A DNA stretch of 64,000 bases from NCBI RefSeq assembly GCF_963678635.1, contig NC_087064.1, positions 47,663,346-47,727,345 of the forward strand, in the 5' to 3' direction. Shown here one piece after another: positions 48,127 to 58,794 of this stretch. Within the stretch, counting starts at the first letter, position 1, and each line of letters starts with the position of its first letter. Position numbers and translations under genes: made by a program. The notes under the pieces are model-generated. The model ran no database searches. It had not been told where the DNA came from and was given only the letters and a program-made list of their open reading frames with translations. The stretch is from Symsagittifera roscoffensis (taxonomy: Eukaryota > Xenacoelomorpha > Acoela > Convolutidae).

Positions 48127-50441
48127 CAAAAATTCGAAAAAGCAAATTCGGAACGTTTTAAAAAAATTTGGAGCTCGATCATTATCAAAAGATACGTAGC
48201 AATAATTTAGGATTATGTAACCTTGGCCGTATTATCAATTGGTCCAAAATACTTAGTGTTTTCGAAAAATTAAAAAAAATTTGGCGAAAATAGTTAACGC
48301 AAACATAACATAGAGCGAAATTGATGATTGAATATCAAAAAGTGTCCAGACTAGTTTTCTTTGCGACTGGAAGGGCTTCTAAACGATGGAAAAATTGGCT
48401 TACTTCATTATGAGGCCAAACTGTGCACTGGATAGGCGCACAATTTTGTGTCTGTATGTTCCTGGATTCCAGAGACAAGTCTTTAAACATGTTAAAATTT
48501 TTGGAACGATCAAAGGAAATCCAAGAACAAAAGAAGAACAAGGGGAGCGTCGTTGTTGCGGAGTCCGCTTACATTTCCCAAAATGCACAGTGTGGTCTCG
48601 TAATGTTGTATTTTTTTAACATATCAAACTTCTAATACGGTGGTTTTTCGATTCTGTACGTAGTCGGCGCAGTTGAGGGCAAAGCTCAAATTTTTTTTAT
48701 GCCGACCACTTCAGAAACCTAGAAATACTTATGGCTTCTTGTGATTTATTTTCTGACCAGCTATAGGCATATCAAGAAAACCCGTAAGGGTCATTTATGT
48801 GTTACAAGCTATTGGTAGGATACGGATTCACAAATTTGAATCTTTATCTCGGTGTCGTGATAAACGAGTCGGATTTTTCTGTTTAACATTATATTTTTCA
48901 GACTGACTAGTCTCATTATTCAGTCTAATTTTTCCTTAATTTTTGATTTTTTTTGACAATTGTAAAATTGTTTTCACGCCAATTCTATCGGCTTTAAAAT
49001 TATATATTTTTTTATAAATTTAAAATTTTTCATATATCAGCTTAGTCAGACAATTCTAAGCTATTTACACACAGTAGACTGTCTTTTATACAAATCCTAA
49101 CTGTAACTAAACTTTGAAATTTACATTGAAATGATTTCAAAAAAGGTAGAACTTTCAACTAAATTGTTTTTTTTTCAAATAAAGGTAATTTTGCGTTATC
49201 TTAAAACTAATGACTAAATGCTTGCAATTAGCTTATAACTTTTCGAGAAAACTAGTGAAAACTTATGACTAGGTAAAAACTACATCGAAAAGATAAACAA
49301 TCAGTTGTTTTTGAAACAATATTTTTTAAATTGTGAGACTAATTGAACTTTTCGTAGATTAGTCACTGGATGTGCTATTTTTATGTTCAACAGGGATAGA
49401 TGTTTGCGCAGTTTAACTAATGATTCAAAGTTATTTTCATAGGTTTATGCCAGTTAAGGACAAGCAAAGATAACCAAATACGTGAAAAATTGAAACTAAG
49501 TTTTTAAATGTAAAATTTTAGCATAATTTTACATTGAGAGTCTAAAAACTTGCTGAAACCTTGCTCATAGAATATAACTGTTGCAAACTGTTTGGCAACA
49601 AAATCATAGATGAATGTTACCAGGTACGACTTTTTTGTTGATTGGTTTGGGTAACGAAAACTATGAGGCAATTTTCCATTTTACAGCAGCGATACCCACA
49701 CGCTCATAATTTAAAATCGTCTGAGCTTTTGGGCAGTTGGGCTGGTGTTTATACTTCCTATTACCAGTGCGATGTATTGGATCACATGTTTTCAATATAA
49801 CAACGGCAGCTCAACAAACTTGGCCTTCCGGGAAAAAAACCTCGGAACTTTTGTAAAGAAGAGTTCTTCGTCTTGAAGAAAAGAATCAAAGTCTTACAAA
49901 GTTTTTATATGGTAGCATAAATTTAAATACTCATCAGAAACTTCTGTTTGCTTAAATTGTTTTCACGGTTTTTAGCTCTGCTCTCGCCGGCTCACCAGTA
50001 GCTAGCGTGCAAAGTGGGATAATCAATCTGACATTTTCTCAAGAACAAACAACCTCGAGCTGTCGTCTAGCTACCATCTTCCTCTTCTGAGCAGCGAAAG
50101 AGAATTTTGTAAAACTACGTCATCCAGCTTTGTAAATTAGCCTATTGTGAGCCTCAGTTAGTGTTTATCAAATCCGAGTTATTTTTCCTAGCATGTTTTT
50201 ATATTATAATTAGTTTCTTGCATGATTTTACTTCTTATTTCTTTTTTATCAAAATATTTCATCTTATTTCATTTTCTTATAAGAACCTTAGATCTAAATT
50301 TAGTTTTCTTACAATTTTTTTTTTTGATCTCTGAAAGACAAATGTAATGGCCTACAAGATCTTCCAAAAAATTGTAATAATATTTTGAGTTTGAGTATGA
50401 CCCGGGATTTTGGATTACAGAGGTCTGAAAACACAGCGAAT
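48127..50441. other. Noncoding stretch
   Basis: No gene is supported. 49970-50110 is less AT-rich than its surroundings, but I find no splice-consistent coding frame in it. Confidence 0.35.
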
Positions 50442-50495
50442 AAAAAAAACTAGCCCAGGCCAAGGGCTAGTTTTTTTTTGCTAGCCCAGGCCAAG
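50442..50495. repeat. Hairpin with A/T-extended stem plus direct repeat
   Basis: Eight A then CTAGCCC (50442-50456) pairs with GGGCTAG then nine T (50464-50479) around AGGCCAA. CTAGCCCAGGCCAAG recurs at 50481-50495. Confidence 0.85.
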
Positions 50496-52286
50496 TTTTT
50501 TGACAAATTCGACGACTGAAATTACAAATATTTTGACCTGTTGGGTCAAAGAAAAAGTTTGGTTGGCAGTGTTGTTGTGTTTCATAATCGACCAAACTTT
50601 ACGACTCAGAAAAACGATGCGTGGACAACGATGCATCATTATTTATCAAAGAAATTTTGTTTCTTGAACTTTGTATCAGATCCTTTTTCTGTGTTTGATC
50701 CTTTATTCAGCAATATTTCGGCTTCGCATTCTTTTGGTTTGGAATTTTCTTGCAAGAAATGATTGACTTTGCGTTCATTTGCGTGTTGTTTTTGTTCTGG
50801 AGTTTTCTTCCAAGAAGTTTTCGTCTTTGTGCTCGACTGTGTTTAGTCTTTGGGTTCGACTTTGTGTTAGACTTTCGGGGTTGTGCTTTTGTTTGAACTT
50901 TGAGTTCGAAATTTTAAATTAACTTTTTGGGTCAGGTTCTTTCTAGGCCATGTTCAATCGATTCGGTTAACACTTAACTTGACCCTGGAACTTAGCGAAA
51001 AAAGTATGCTCTAAAACGTGAAAGGGTAGCTTACCTCTGATTTGGAATAAATTCGGTTGTCCCTGAGTCTAACTTTTGTAACTTCTCTGTATTTAAATGA
51101 CAAAAACTTAGGCAACTTTGTGCTAAGCTGACAAATAAGCATAACACACAAAAGTGTAGTATTACAAAGTGGCTCTTACCTTGGGGCCGGAAGTTGCTTA
51201 ACCAGAAAATAATATACTAACAATTTAACTATTTACTACCTTTCCTGCGTCTATACCATGCGGGCGAATTTATCACTCAGAGGATATTGGCGGAATGAGA
51301 AACCTCTTTTATACACTTTATATTACAATAAACGCTTAGCCTTTTACACGCATGACTATGGTATATATTAGCCTCGAAATGTGGTAAAAAGCAAAGTGGA
51401 AATTGGAGAGTGAAATTATGTTGAAGAACGCTATCTCCAATTCCTGGTCAAGACAAGCCCAAAACTCTACCGGCCCAGATTTGAGTTTACCAACCAATTT
51501 TGACAGCTGAAGTTGTACGCGTGAAGTGTGGTGTAGCGCTTTGTTGTGTTCGAATTCCGAAGGAAAACTGCCAAGTTATCTACTATTAAAATCGCGGGAG
51601 GAAGGTAAACTGCTCTCACGGGAAATCTGTAATGACGTAAAAGGAATTTTAATCACACTCGGAAATTCATGTTTCGACTTGCTAAAATGATTTATGCGGC
51701 GAATATAAATATTAAAAAAAAACAATATGCGTGTTTGTTTGCAGAATAACCGTTTTTTGGATTCAACTACAGAGCATTCTTTTCACTAAATAATTCAGTT
51801 TAATATTAAACAATAAAAAGCAAAAAAAATGATGAATAAAAACAAAAACAGCAAATACCTTTCTTTAGATTTTATTTTATTTTGTTTTTAAATTTGGTCC
51901 GAGCTCAATGAAAAATTTAAAATGAAATGACAATCCTTGTAGCAATATATTTGCAAGTTTCTGAGCCAGCGCTAAAATTGAACAAGCAATGAAAGTAGAC
52001 CATTGCCCATTTTATGACCAGAGGGTTGGCTTAGAAGCAAGAATGGGGACTAAAGTCAGAAGAAAAAGAACAGTTCCAAAAATTACCGAGTATCTGTAAA
52101 CTCTAATCATTCAGCCAGAAAAGCACAAGACGATAAGAAAAACTGGTCTGAATACCTGCAGTAAAACTTTTTCAATTTTCGATCTATGAATTTTGAACTT
52201 CAGAAGGTTTTGATGTAAAAGATGAAAAAATGGCTGGCCAATGTATCGCATGTTCGAGACAATTTTTTGATTTCGGTTATTTGGAC
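50496..52286. other. Noncoding stretch
   Basis: No supported gene. 50541-50762 is an open frame without recognisable features. Confidence 0.35.
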
Positions 52287-52496
52287 TAATGGCTGTTTGA
52301 TCATTGGTTGGATTATAGTGCACTCCCTCCCAGCTATATTGGTACTTTCCCCAGATTATCTCAAATAAATCTCAGAACACATCCCACGCACGAGGAAGTA
52401 GATGTCATTGATACAGACCCCGTGCAAACTTTAGATGGCACAAACATCCTAAAACTCGAAAAAAATTTCAAAAAAAAAACAAAAAGCTCGGCATGA
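52287..52496 (+). other. Possible coding fragment (terminal exon?)
   Basis: The frame reads YSALPPSYIGTFPRLSQ, then EEVDVIDTDPVQTLDGTN and a Lys-rich end before a stop. Composition is protein-like and less biased than neighbouring chance frames. A possible splice acceptor, TTGGATTATAG, ends at about 52318. No family is recognised and no upstream exon was found. Confidence 0.2.
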
Positions 52497-52761
52497 AGAT
52501 AAAACTTAAAACGAATTATTACCTTTTGCAAGGATCTGGTGACTTTGAATTTTAATGTTGGACTTCACATCACACAGGGATTCAAATACTGTCTGAGATA
52601 ACCTTAAGAATAGTTTCCAACTTGTTCTCTTAAGACATCCACATGTTTGCAGTATTTTTGCATAACTTTGAGTGTTTCGTTGACAAGTGAAAACCGTCGG
52701 ATGTTAAATCTATCGGTTGAATGCACCTGGTACCATTGAAGAGGAATCCGTTCAAACGCGA

Positions 52762-52961
52762 NNNNNNNNNNNNNNNNNNNNNNNNNNNNNNNNNNNNNNN
52801 NNNNNNNNNNNNNNNNNNNNNNNNNNNNNNNNNNNNNNNNNNNNNNNNNNNNNNNNNNNNNNNNNNNNNNNNNNNNNNNNNNNNNNNNNNNNNNNNNNNN
52901 NNNNNNNNNNNNNNNNNNNNNNNNNNNNNNNNNNNNNNNNNNNNNNNNNNNNNNNNNNNNN
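52762..52961. other. Assembly gap (200 N)
   Basis: Run of N. Open frames across it are artefacts. Confidence 1.
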
Positions 52962-53731
52962 GTTGACTTTTTGAAAACTTAGTAAAATTTACCGAAACTT
53001 ACCGAAATATAGTAGAAAAAATGTACAAAATTTTAGGTTCAAAACTTGTTTTCCTCTGACATTCCCAATGAGGTAACTGAAATTAGAAAAAAAAACAAAA
53101 TCCATCCTCACAGTATTCGGTATATTTAACGTAGTAAGTCCAAATCTCTGTTTTTGACCACTTTTTAGTCAAACATCATAAGCAAAAAAAGATGAAAAAG
53201 TTAGTTAGGGGAGATTTTTTTTGTCTGGTATTTTTGTCTGGGGATTTTTTGTCTGGTATTTTTAAAAGTGTTTTACTTGATAACATCTAATTTTGTTTTA
53301 AGCATCCTGGAAATTGCACAGAAAAAAATTATTTTGCAAGTGTTTGGATAACTACTTGGAACTGAAAACTCTCTACACTCTCCCTGAAAGTGGCGCGGAA
53401 GTTTGTTTTTGGACTTTTTTGCGCCACGGGAAGTCAGGTACCACGAACAATCATCTTAGTAAGTCATACAAAAGTACTTAGTAAAACATTATTAAAGTTT
53501 GAATTGATGGGTAAAACAATATTTTGAAAAAGAAGCTGGTTTAAAAATCCGTTTAGTTTAGGTAGATGTAACATAAAATTTTTTTTCTATGCACTGCGAA
53601 TTTTTATCTTTTTTTCGAGAAAAATAACTTTATTCGAGAAAATTAGCCAGTTTTTTTTGGCAATGACAATTTTTTCCAACATTCAAAAAAGAGTCGCCAC
53701 ATAATAGAAAGAACACAATAAAAAGCAACAC
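52962..53731. other. Noncoding stretch
   Basis: Simple T-rich sequence. TTTTTTGTCTGG is repeated near 53216-53258. Nothing else is seen. Confidence 0.4.
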
Positions 53732-54053
53732 AATTTGGCCAACCGACTCTAGAAAGAACACAATTTGGCCAAACGACTCTAAAATTTTTCTAAAGCCGCC
53801 TTTAGCGCCAATATTTTCTAGCTTTGAGGGGGAGCGGGCGCCAAAAAAATGCGATTTTTTGGTCAAAATCTTCCAAAAAGTGCCTAAAAAGTGCGGCGCA
53901 GAAAAATCAACCAAAACAGCATCTTTTTACTGCTCTAGGGGAGCTCGGAAATTCAATTTGGTCGATTAAAAAAAAACAAAAGCCGTCAAAACGTTCGAAA
54001 ACTTTTTGAAAATTCCGCCTCCCTTCCTCGAGAAAAACCTAGATCCGCCCTTG
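53732..54053. mobile_element. Degraded copy of the hAT-like MITE
   Basis: About 53770-54053 matches the reverse complement of 41214-41569 and ends CCTAGATCCGCCCTTG. The left end is lost. A 29-bp direct repeat around CACAATTTGGCCAA lies at its left edge. Confidence 0.7.
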
Positions 54054-55649
54054 ATTCATACAGAAAGACCTGAGACTGTCTCTCAATTTTTTTTGAAAAT
54101 TCGCTCTCCTGGTATATTTGAGATTGTACATATATTTTGCAATATTATTTCTCGGCAGCCTCGTAATACTTTTTTTTGTTCAAAAGCACAAATGGAAACA
54201 ATCTTTAACGAATCTTGTTCGGCTGATTTTTTGTGCTTTATCCACGCAAAATCGGAGCCAACAAGAACCTTGAGATTCTATTATCTCATTTTGAAGCCTT
54301 TTCAATTGTATGTTTTTGATCTTTGTATGTTCTTTAATTTGTTTTGAATTCTGGTTTTCCAAAAAGTCCCCGAGCGGAGCAAAAGTTTGATGATTTCCCC
54401 GAGCCAAAAAGTCCCCGAGTCAAGAAAAATTAGTGGTAGAGCGCTAGATTCTCATACCTGATTTAGCATTTGCCTCTACTCTAAAAATCAATCTTAAACG
54501 CTTTATCTAAAAAAGCTATTTTTGAGGTTTCATAAGAGGAAAAATTCTATTTGAACTTTCTGTTGGTGATCATTTTTGCCAAATTTTGATTTTTTTTCCA
54601 CGAAAAACGGTAGTTGGATTTCTCTTAGGTTGAAATTTGTTGCGCGAAAAATTTGTTAAAAACCGATAAAAAACTAGCTTTAGGATTGCATCAAAAAGCT
54701 TAAAACATTAATACAGTGGAAACTATCTTTGCCTTCGGGTGATTATCGGTGTTTTCTCAAATTTTGCCCACGCCAAAGCAGATACCACAAAAACGTTGGA
54801 TAGGTTCAAGTGATAATATAATTTTTTTATCACTTTCTATCGTAAAATCATCAACACGTAAAGTTGTTTTTCAAAAGTATCTAGGTACCGAGAAAACACT
54901 TTGCTTTTTAGTCCTGTATGGAACAAATCAAGCGACAAAAGTGGTGCAAAAATTTTTTGAACAAGCTTTGAAAACAATTTTTACATGGGCTTCATTTTTG
55001 AAGCTTTTTAAAGCGCTAGCTTTAAGATAGGAAATGTTTTTTAATTCATCCAAAAAGAAAAAAAAACAAAGGCAGTTTGATTTTTCTTTTAAAACTTTTC
55101 TCGAAGAGTTTTTTTTATTCTTTTTTTTGTTGTACATTGTACAAAAATTATAATTATCGAAAACAATACAAACGATTTATGAAATTTTTGATTCCTTTCT
55201 TTGACTTGTAAAAAAAACAGTGTTTTTAAAATCAATTTTTATGTTATTCATCCAAAATCAAATGCAAAAGCAATTCGTTACTTTTGAAATCATTCCTAAA
55301 GATAATTTATAAAGTTTTCTCATTCAAAGCCAACTGCATAAGCAAGTCGAATATTCAGTTGGCTGCAGGAGTTCCATCACGGCAATGAAAAACTATCACG
55401 ACAGATTAGAAACTATTTTCAAGATAATTTGGCTCATTTTGCTTTTTGTCCACATGCGAGTTTTTACTCGTGAATTTCTTCGACTCTCAAGCTCAAAATG
55501 CTATTCAAGTGTGGAAAACTAGCCAAAATTTATGCATTAAATTTAGATCTACTTTTGTTTTAAATGTTTTATGTTTAAATTCACTAGGGGTTCAAGAAGG
55601 CCTCTTCTTCTCTCTCTCTCTCACTTGACCTAATATTTTAGGATTGTTT
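54054..55649. other. Noncoding stretch
   Basis: AT-rich, with several featureless open frames. A (TC)n tract lies near 55606-55622. No gene is supported. Confidence 0.4.
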
Positions 55650-55709
55650 CAGCAATGTAATGCAAAAAAACACTTGTTATAACAAGTGTTAATTTGCATT
55701 GTATTGCTG
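55650..55709. repeat. 60-bp near-perfect palindrome
   Basis: Two 30-base arms with no loop, centred on TTATAA and differing at four positions. The central 22 bases (AACACTTGTTA and its complement) are perfect. Could form a cruciform or be the core of a tiny foldback element. Confidence 0.88.
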
Positions 55710-56249
55710 CGACTAATGTGTATACTCGAAGCATGTTTATCGCGTTGCGGTTGAGCAGTGAACTGATTTCTGGTTACTTCTTTCCAGAAATTGTTTATTT
55801 CTAAACTAAAAAGAAATTGATCATTTCTGTACGGAAACTACAAAAAATGTGGCTACGTAATCTATGTAACATTTCTATCTAGAAAAACAGCCTTCGCTGG
55901 GTACGGGTCTTTGACCAATAATCAGAACCAAAAAATGCAGAACCAAAAAAATGGGCACGCATCTCAATGGTTGCTTTCCAACCCATCTTTTGTATACCTT
56001 TTGCGTACGTTTGGAAGTAAAAATTTCAGAAACTTTAACTTGATCTATTTTTTTTCGCAAACTGAGACTTCAAAACCAGGATGCGTGCGAATGGGGCTTT
56101 TAAATCAAGTATGGCTTAGACCAAATATGACCAAAAAAATCCGTTGGAAAAATTTGAAAATTTTTTTTTCACGAGTTTCATTTTCCATTGAAACCCATTG
56201 AAAACTCCTCTTTCATTTTTTGAATAATTTGGAATCAGACGCTTCTTCT
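55710..56249. other. Noncoding stretch
   Basis: Frame 55911-56201 has no features. Nothing else is seen. Confidence 0.35.
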
Positions 56250-56620
56250 CCCCTCAGTAATTCGACCCCATGCCCCCATTTGTAGTATTTTGAGATATCC
56301 ATTTTTGGTAAGGGACACTAAAATTTTTCTGAGGGCTCCTTGGGCCTCAATATATACTAATTTTGAGGGCGGAGCGCGCCGAAAAAACGCGATTTTTTTG
56401 GCAAGCACTTTCCAAAAAGTTCCTAAAAACGCCTTTTTTGGCCTGTTTTTTCAAAATTTTACCTGCAGCGCAGAAATTTCGACCAAAACAGGGTCTTTGT
56501 AGTGCTTTAGGAGAACTCAGAAAATCAATTTGATCGACCTAAAAAAAAGGTCGACAAAACTTTCGAAATTTTTTTGAAAAGCTCCCCCCCTCCTCGAGAA
56601 AATCCTAGATCCGCCCCCTG
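56250..56620. mobile_element. Third copy of the hAT-like MITE
   Basis: Shares ATTCGACCCC-TGCC, GGAG(C/A)TC-GAAAATCAATTTG and the end CCTCGAGAAAATCCTAGATC with 41214-41569 (inverted). It ends CCGCCCCCTG at 56620. The left end is unclear. Confidence 0.75.
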
Positions 56621-56736
56621 TCTACAATTTAAAAACTGGGAATTAAACTAGCGTTTTTATGATAATAAATCTAGAGATGATTCCACTAATTTTATCAGTT
56701 TTTATATAATCATGTAGATCTAAAAGGAAATTTAAT

Positions 56737-56888
56737 CTATTCTGGACCAGACCACTGACTGAAGGGTTCTTGAATGCTGATAATAGTCGGCTTCAAAGGC
56801 TTCCGATAGGTCAAGGACTCATTCACACGTGCACTTCTAGCCCGTTTGAAGATCTCTTCTTTGTTCAGCAACACTCCGTTTTCATCCA
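56737..56888 (-). CDS. Probable C-terminal coding exon of an unknown gene
   Basis: On the minus strand the splice acceptor TTTTTTTGTTTCAAG is followed by a 49-codon frame in phase 2: VDENGVLLNKEEIFKRARSA, then YRKPLKPTIISIQEPFSQW and a stop. The composition is balanced and hydrophilic, and the base composition is richer in G+C than the flanks, as for the USP exons. I do not recognise the protein. No upstream exon of matching phase was found; the candidate at 57859-57960 does not fit directly. It may be a real gene's last exon or an old coding remnant. Confidence 0.4.
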
Positions 56889-57858
56889 CTTGAAACAAAA
56901 AAAATCCTTTGAAACAGAAAACTTTTTAAGGGATAATAGGAAGTTTTGAAAAAAATGGCTTTTTGGAGCATTTTAAGGCTGGTGAAACAATAGTTTTCAG
57001 AGTTGCAACTTAGCTTACATCAATACGAATTGTTAATTGTATTCATGTACTTTTTTTCCAGTTTTTCTTTAGATGGTGTTGATGATTGTTAATTTAAATC
57101 CGCAAAAATGAGACCAAATTAAGGGAAAAAAATGTAAATTAGTCGAAAACCATTTTTTAAAAGTTTCTGTTGAAAAATAACTTAAAAGAACATCAATTAC
57201 TATGCTCATATAAATTCCCTTGAGCTATGTTAGCCTATAAAAAGATAATAAAAACTCAACTCCGTCAGAAAAAACTAGAGTTTGCTAATGGAAGTCCTAA
57301 TTCTTCTGGGGGTGCCACAGAACTTTTTTGGGAAGTGATTTCGATGTAATTTTGAAAATAATCAAAAACTTTCATTTTTTTGAGTAATTAAAATAAACAG
57401 TTATTCCTTATTGGAAACAATGAGTTTTTTTTCGTGTAATTTTTCTGTTCATGATTAAAAGTGTTGCGGATTGATGAGAAAGCAAAATACTTTCTTGAAA
57501 ACCTAGTAAATAGAAGTTATCAGTGAGAAAAGCTTACATGCAGCCAGCATAAAATTTTAGGGACAAATATGTTGTACGTACACGTGTTCCCTTTTTAGTA
57601 ACTTTTAACCCAAAACGCGTTCGATAATATAGCAAATTACTTGATGAAAAAATTAAACAATATATTGATAATCAACAATCGATGACCCATTTCAACAGTT
57701 GGTTAAACATCAACTAAAAAGGGAGAGACATCATTGATTATAGAGTCAGAACATAACTAATTCAAGATCAACAGATAAAGTGAGTTTGTGCATTCACTTT
57801 TTTTAATGTTTCAAATAAAAGTCTTGAAAAGATTAACTTTCATGCCATCACACCCAAC
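56889..57858. other. Intron-like or intergenic stretch
   Basis: AT-rich; no coding frame is seen. Confidence 0.35.
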
Positions 57859-57960
57859 CTTTCCGGGTTCTTGATAGTTTATGAGCTCCACAGAGTCTGG
57901 TGCAGCTTGAATGGCTGTAGTTGGAGAATAACGTCTTCTGCTATCAAGTTTTGCATCATA
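57859..57960 (-). other. Possible internal coding exon
   Basis: On the minus strand, after ...CCAGATAG, a 34-codon frame reads YDAKLDSRRRYSPTTAIQAA and VELINYQEPGK, followed by GTTGGG, which could be a donor. The acceptor lacks a pyrimidine tract. Similar coding-like pieces lie further right (58060-58200, 58260-58376), suggesting a decayed coding sequence that continues past the inserted LTR element. Confidence 0.25.
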
Positions 57961-58376
57961 CTATCTGGACTTTTAGCATCATACTTGTCGTTTCTTTCAC
58001 GGTTTTGGTGGCTTGGCTAAATCCATCAACCAAGAATTATTCGTTATGAGTGAGTATTGGGTGCAATTGAATGATGAACATTGCAGAAACATTTCGTATC
58101 TGGACTGATTTCATTTTGTCCCTTGTTTTTGTGGCATGTTTGCTTGTCTTGACCGCTTGTTCCAATCTTGTCAATCTTACGGTTGTAATCAAGTAGCTAA
58201 TACTGAAAGCCTGCATTGAAATTAGTAAAGGTGGTTTGGAGTTGAAGTTGACTTAATTGGTTGTGTAATGATTTTTTCCGAGTTGTCCGTTGACTCCCGG
58301 CAAACACTTTTCCTATCGAGTTTTTGTTGTTCGGAAGACAGGCGCATCTCACTGAAAGATGACCACCCCTCAGATT
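57961..58376 (-). pseudogene. Decayed coding remnant left of the inserted LTR element
   Basis: Minus-strand frames show LDYNRKIDKIGTSGQDKQTC at about 58140-58200, and LRGGHLSVRCACLPNNKN near 58320-58380. The latter resembles the GH-x4-C half of a retroviral-type zinc knuckle. I suspect an old retroelement gag, but stops and lack of a long frame keep this weak. Confidence 0.25.
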
Positions 58377-58611
58377 TAACAAGGGTTTGTAAAAAGATGG
58401 CTGTTAAATAGTTAATTGACTTGACTGAATTCTAGTTCGCATAAATAAGAGAGTGAACTTAGAGGTCAACACTTAACAGCTAGACAGCTTTAGTTGATTG
58501 ACAGGCAGGTACCAGTCTCACACTTGATAAAGTCTGGGAACTAATAATAGCAACTCGAATGATTGACACTAAGATGATGATTGACAACTGAACATATTGT
58601 AGCCCCTGACA
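58377..58611 (-). repeat. 3' LTR of the Gag-protease element
   Basis: 235 bp, identical to 61209-61443. On the coding strand it is preceded by ACGGAAA, a weak polypurine tract. A stronger purine run (AGGGGGAGAACGGAAA) lies further upstream, at the ORF end (58796-58811). Confidence 0.93.
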
Positions 58612-58794
58612 TTTCCGTATGGATGTAAAATTTAAATACATAGTAATTTAAATTTAAGTATACTCGCCACATCTTCAACCTGCCGCCTCAACTATCATAT
58701 AACAAACAACTATCAGTTTTAACAATTTGAGTTTTAGGCTTAATGGCCATCCCTCTCCCTGGGTCAACGAGTTTTCGAATAATGTGAAATAAGT
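58612..58794 (-). other. 3' untranslated segment of the Gag-protease element
   Basis: 183 bases between the stop codon and the 3' LTR. On the coding strand it holds two purine-rich runs (AGGGAGAGGGA near 58752-58765 and ACGGAAA next to the LTR) and an AT-rich TTAAATTT repeat. Confidence 0.7.

Noticed and set aside
52717-52974. ORFs spanning the run of N
   Set aside because: Artefact of the assembly gap.
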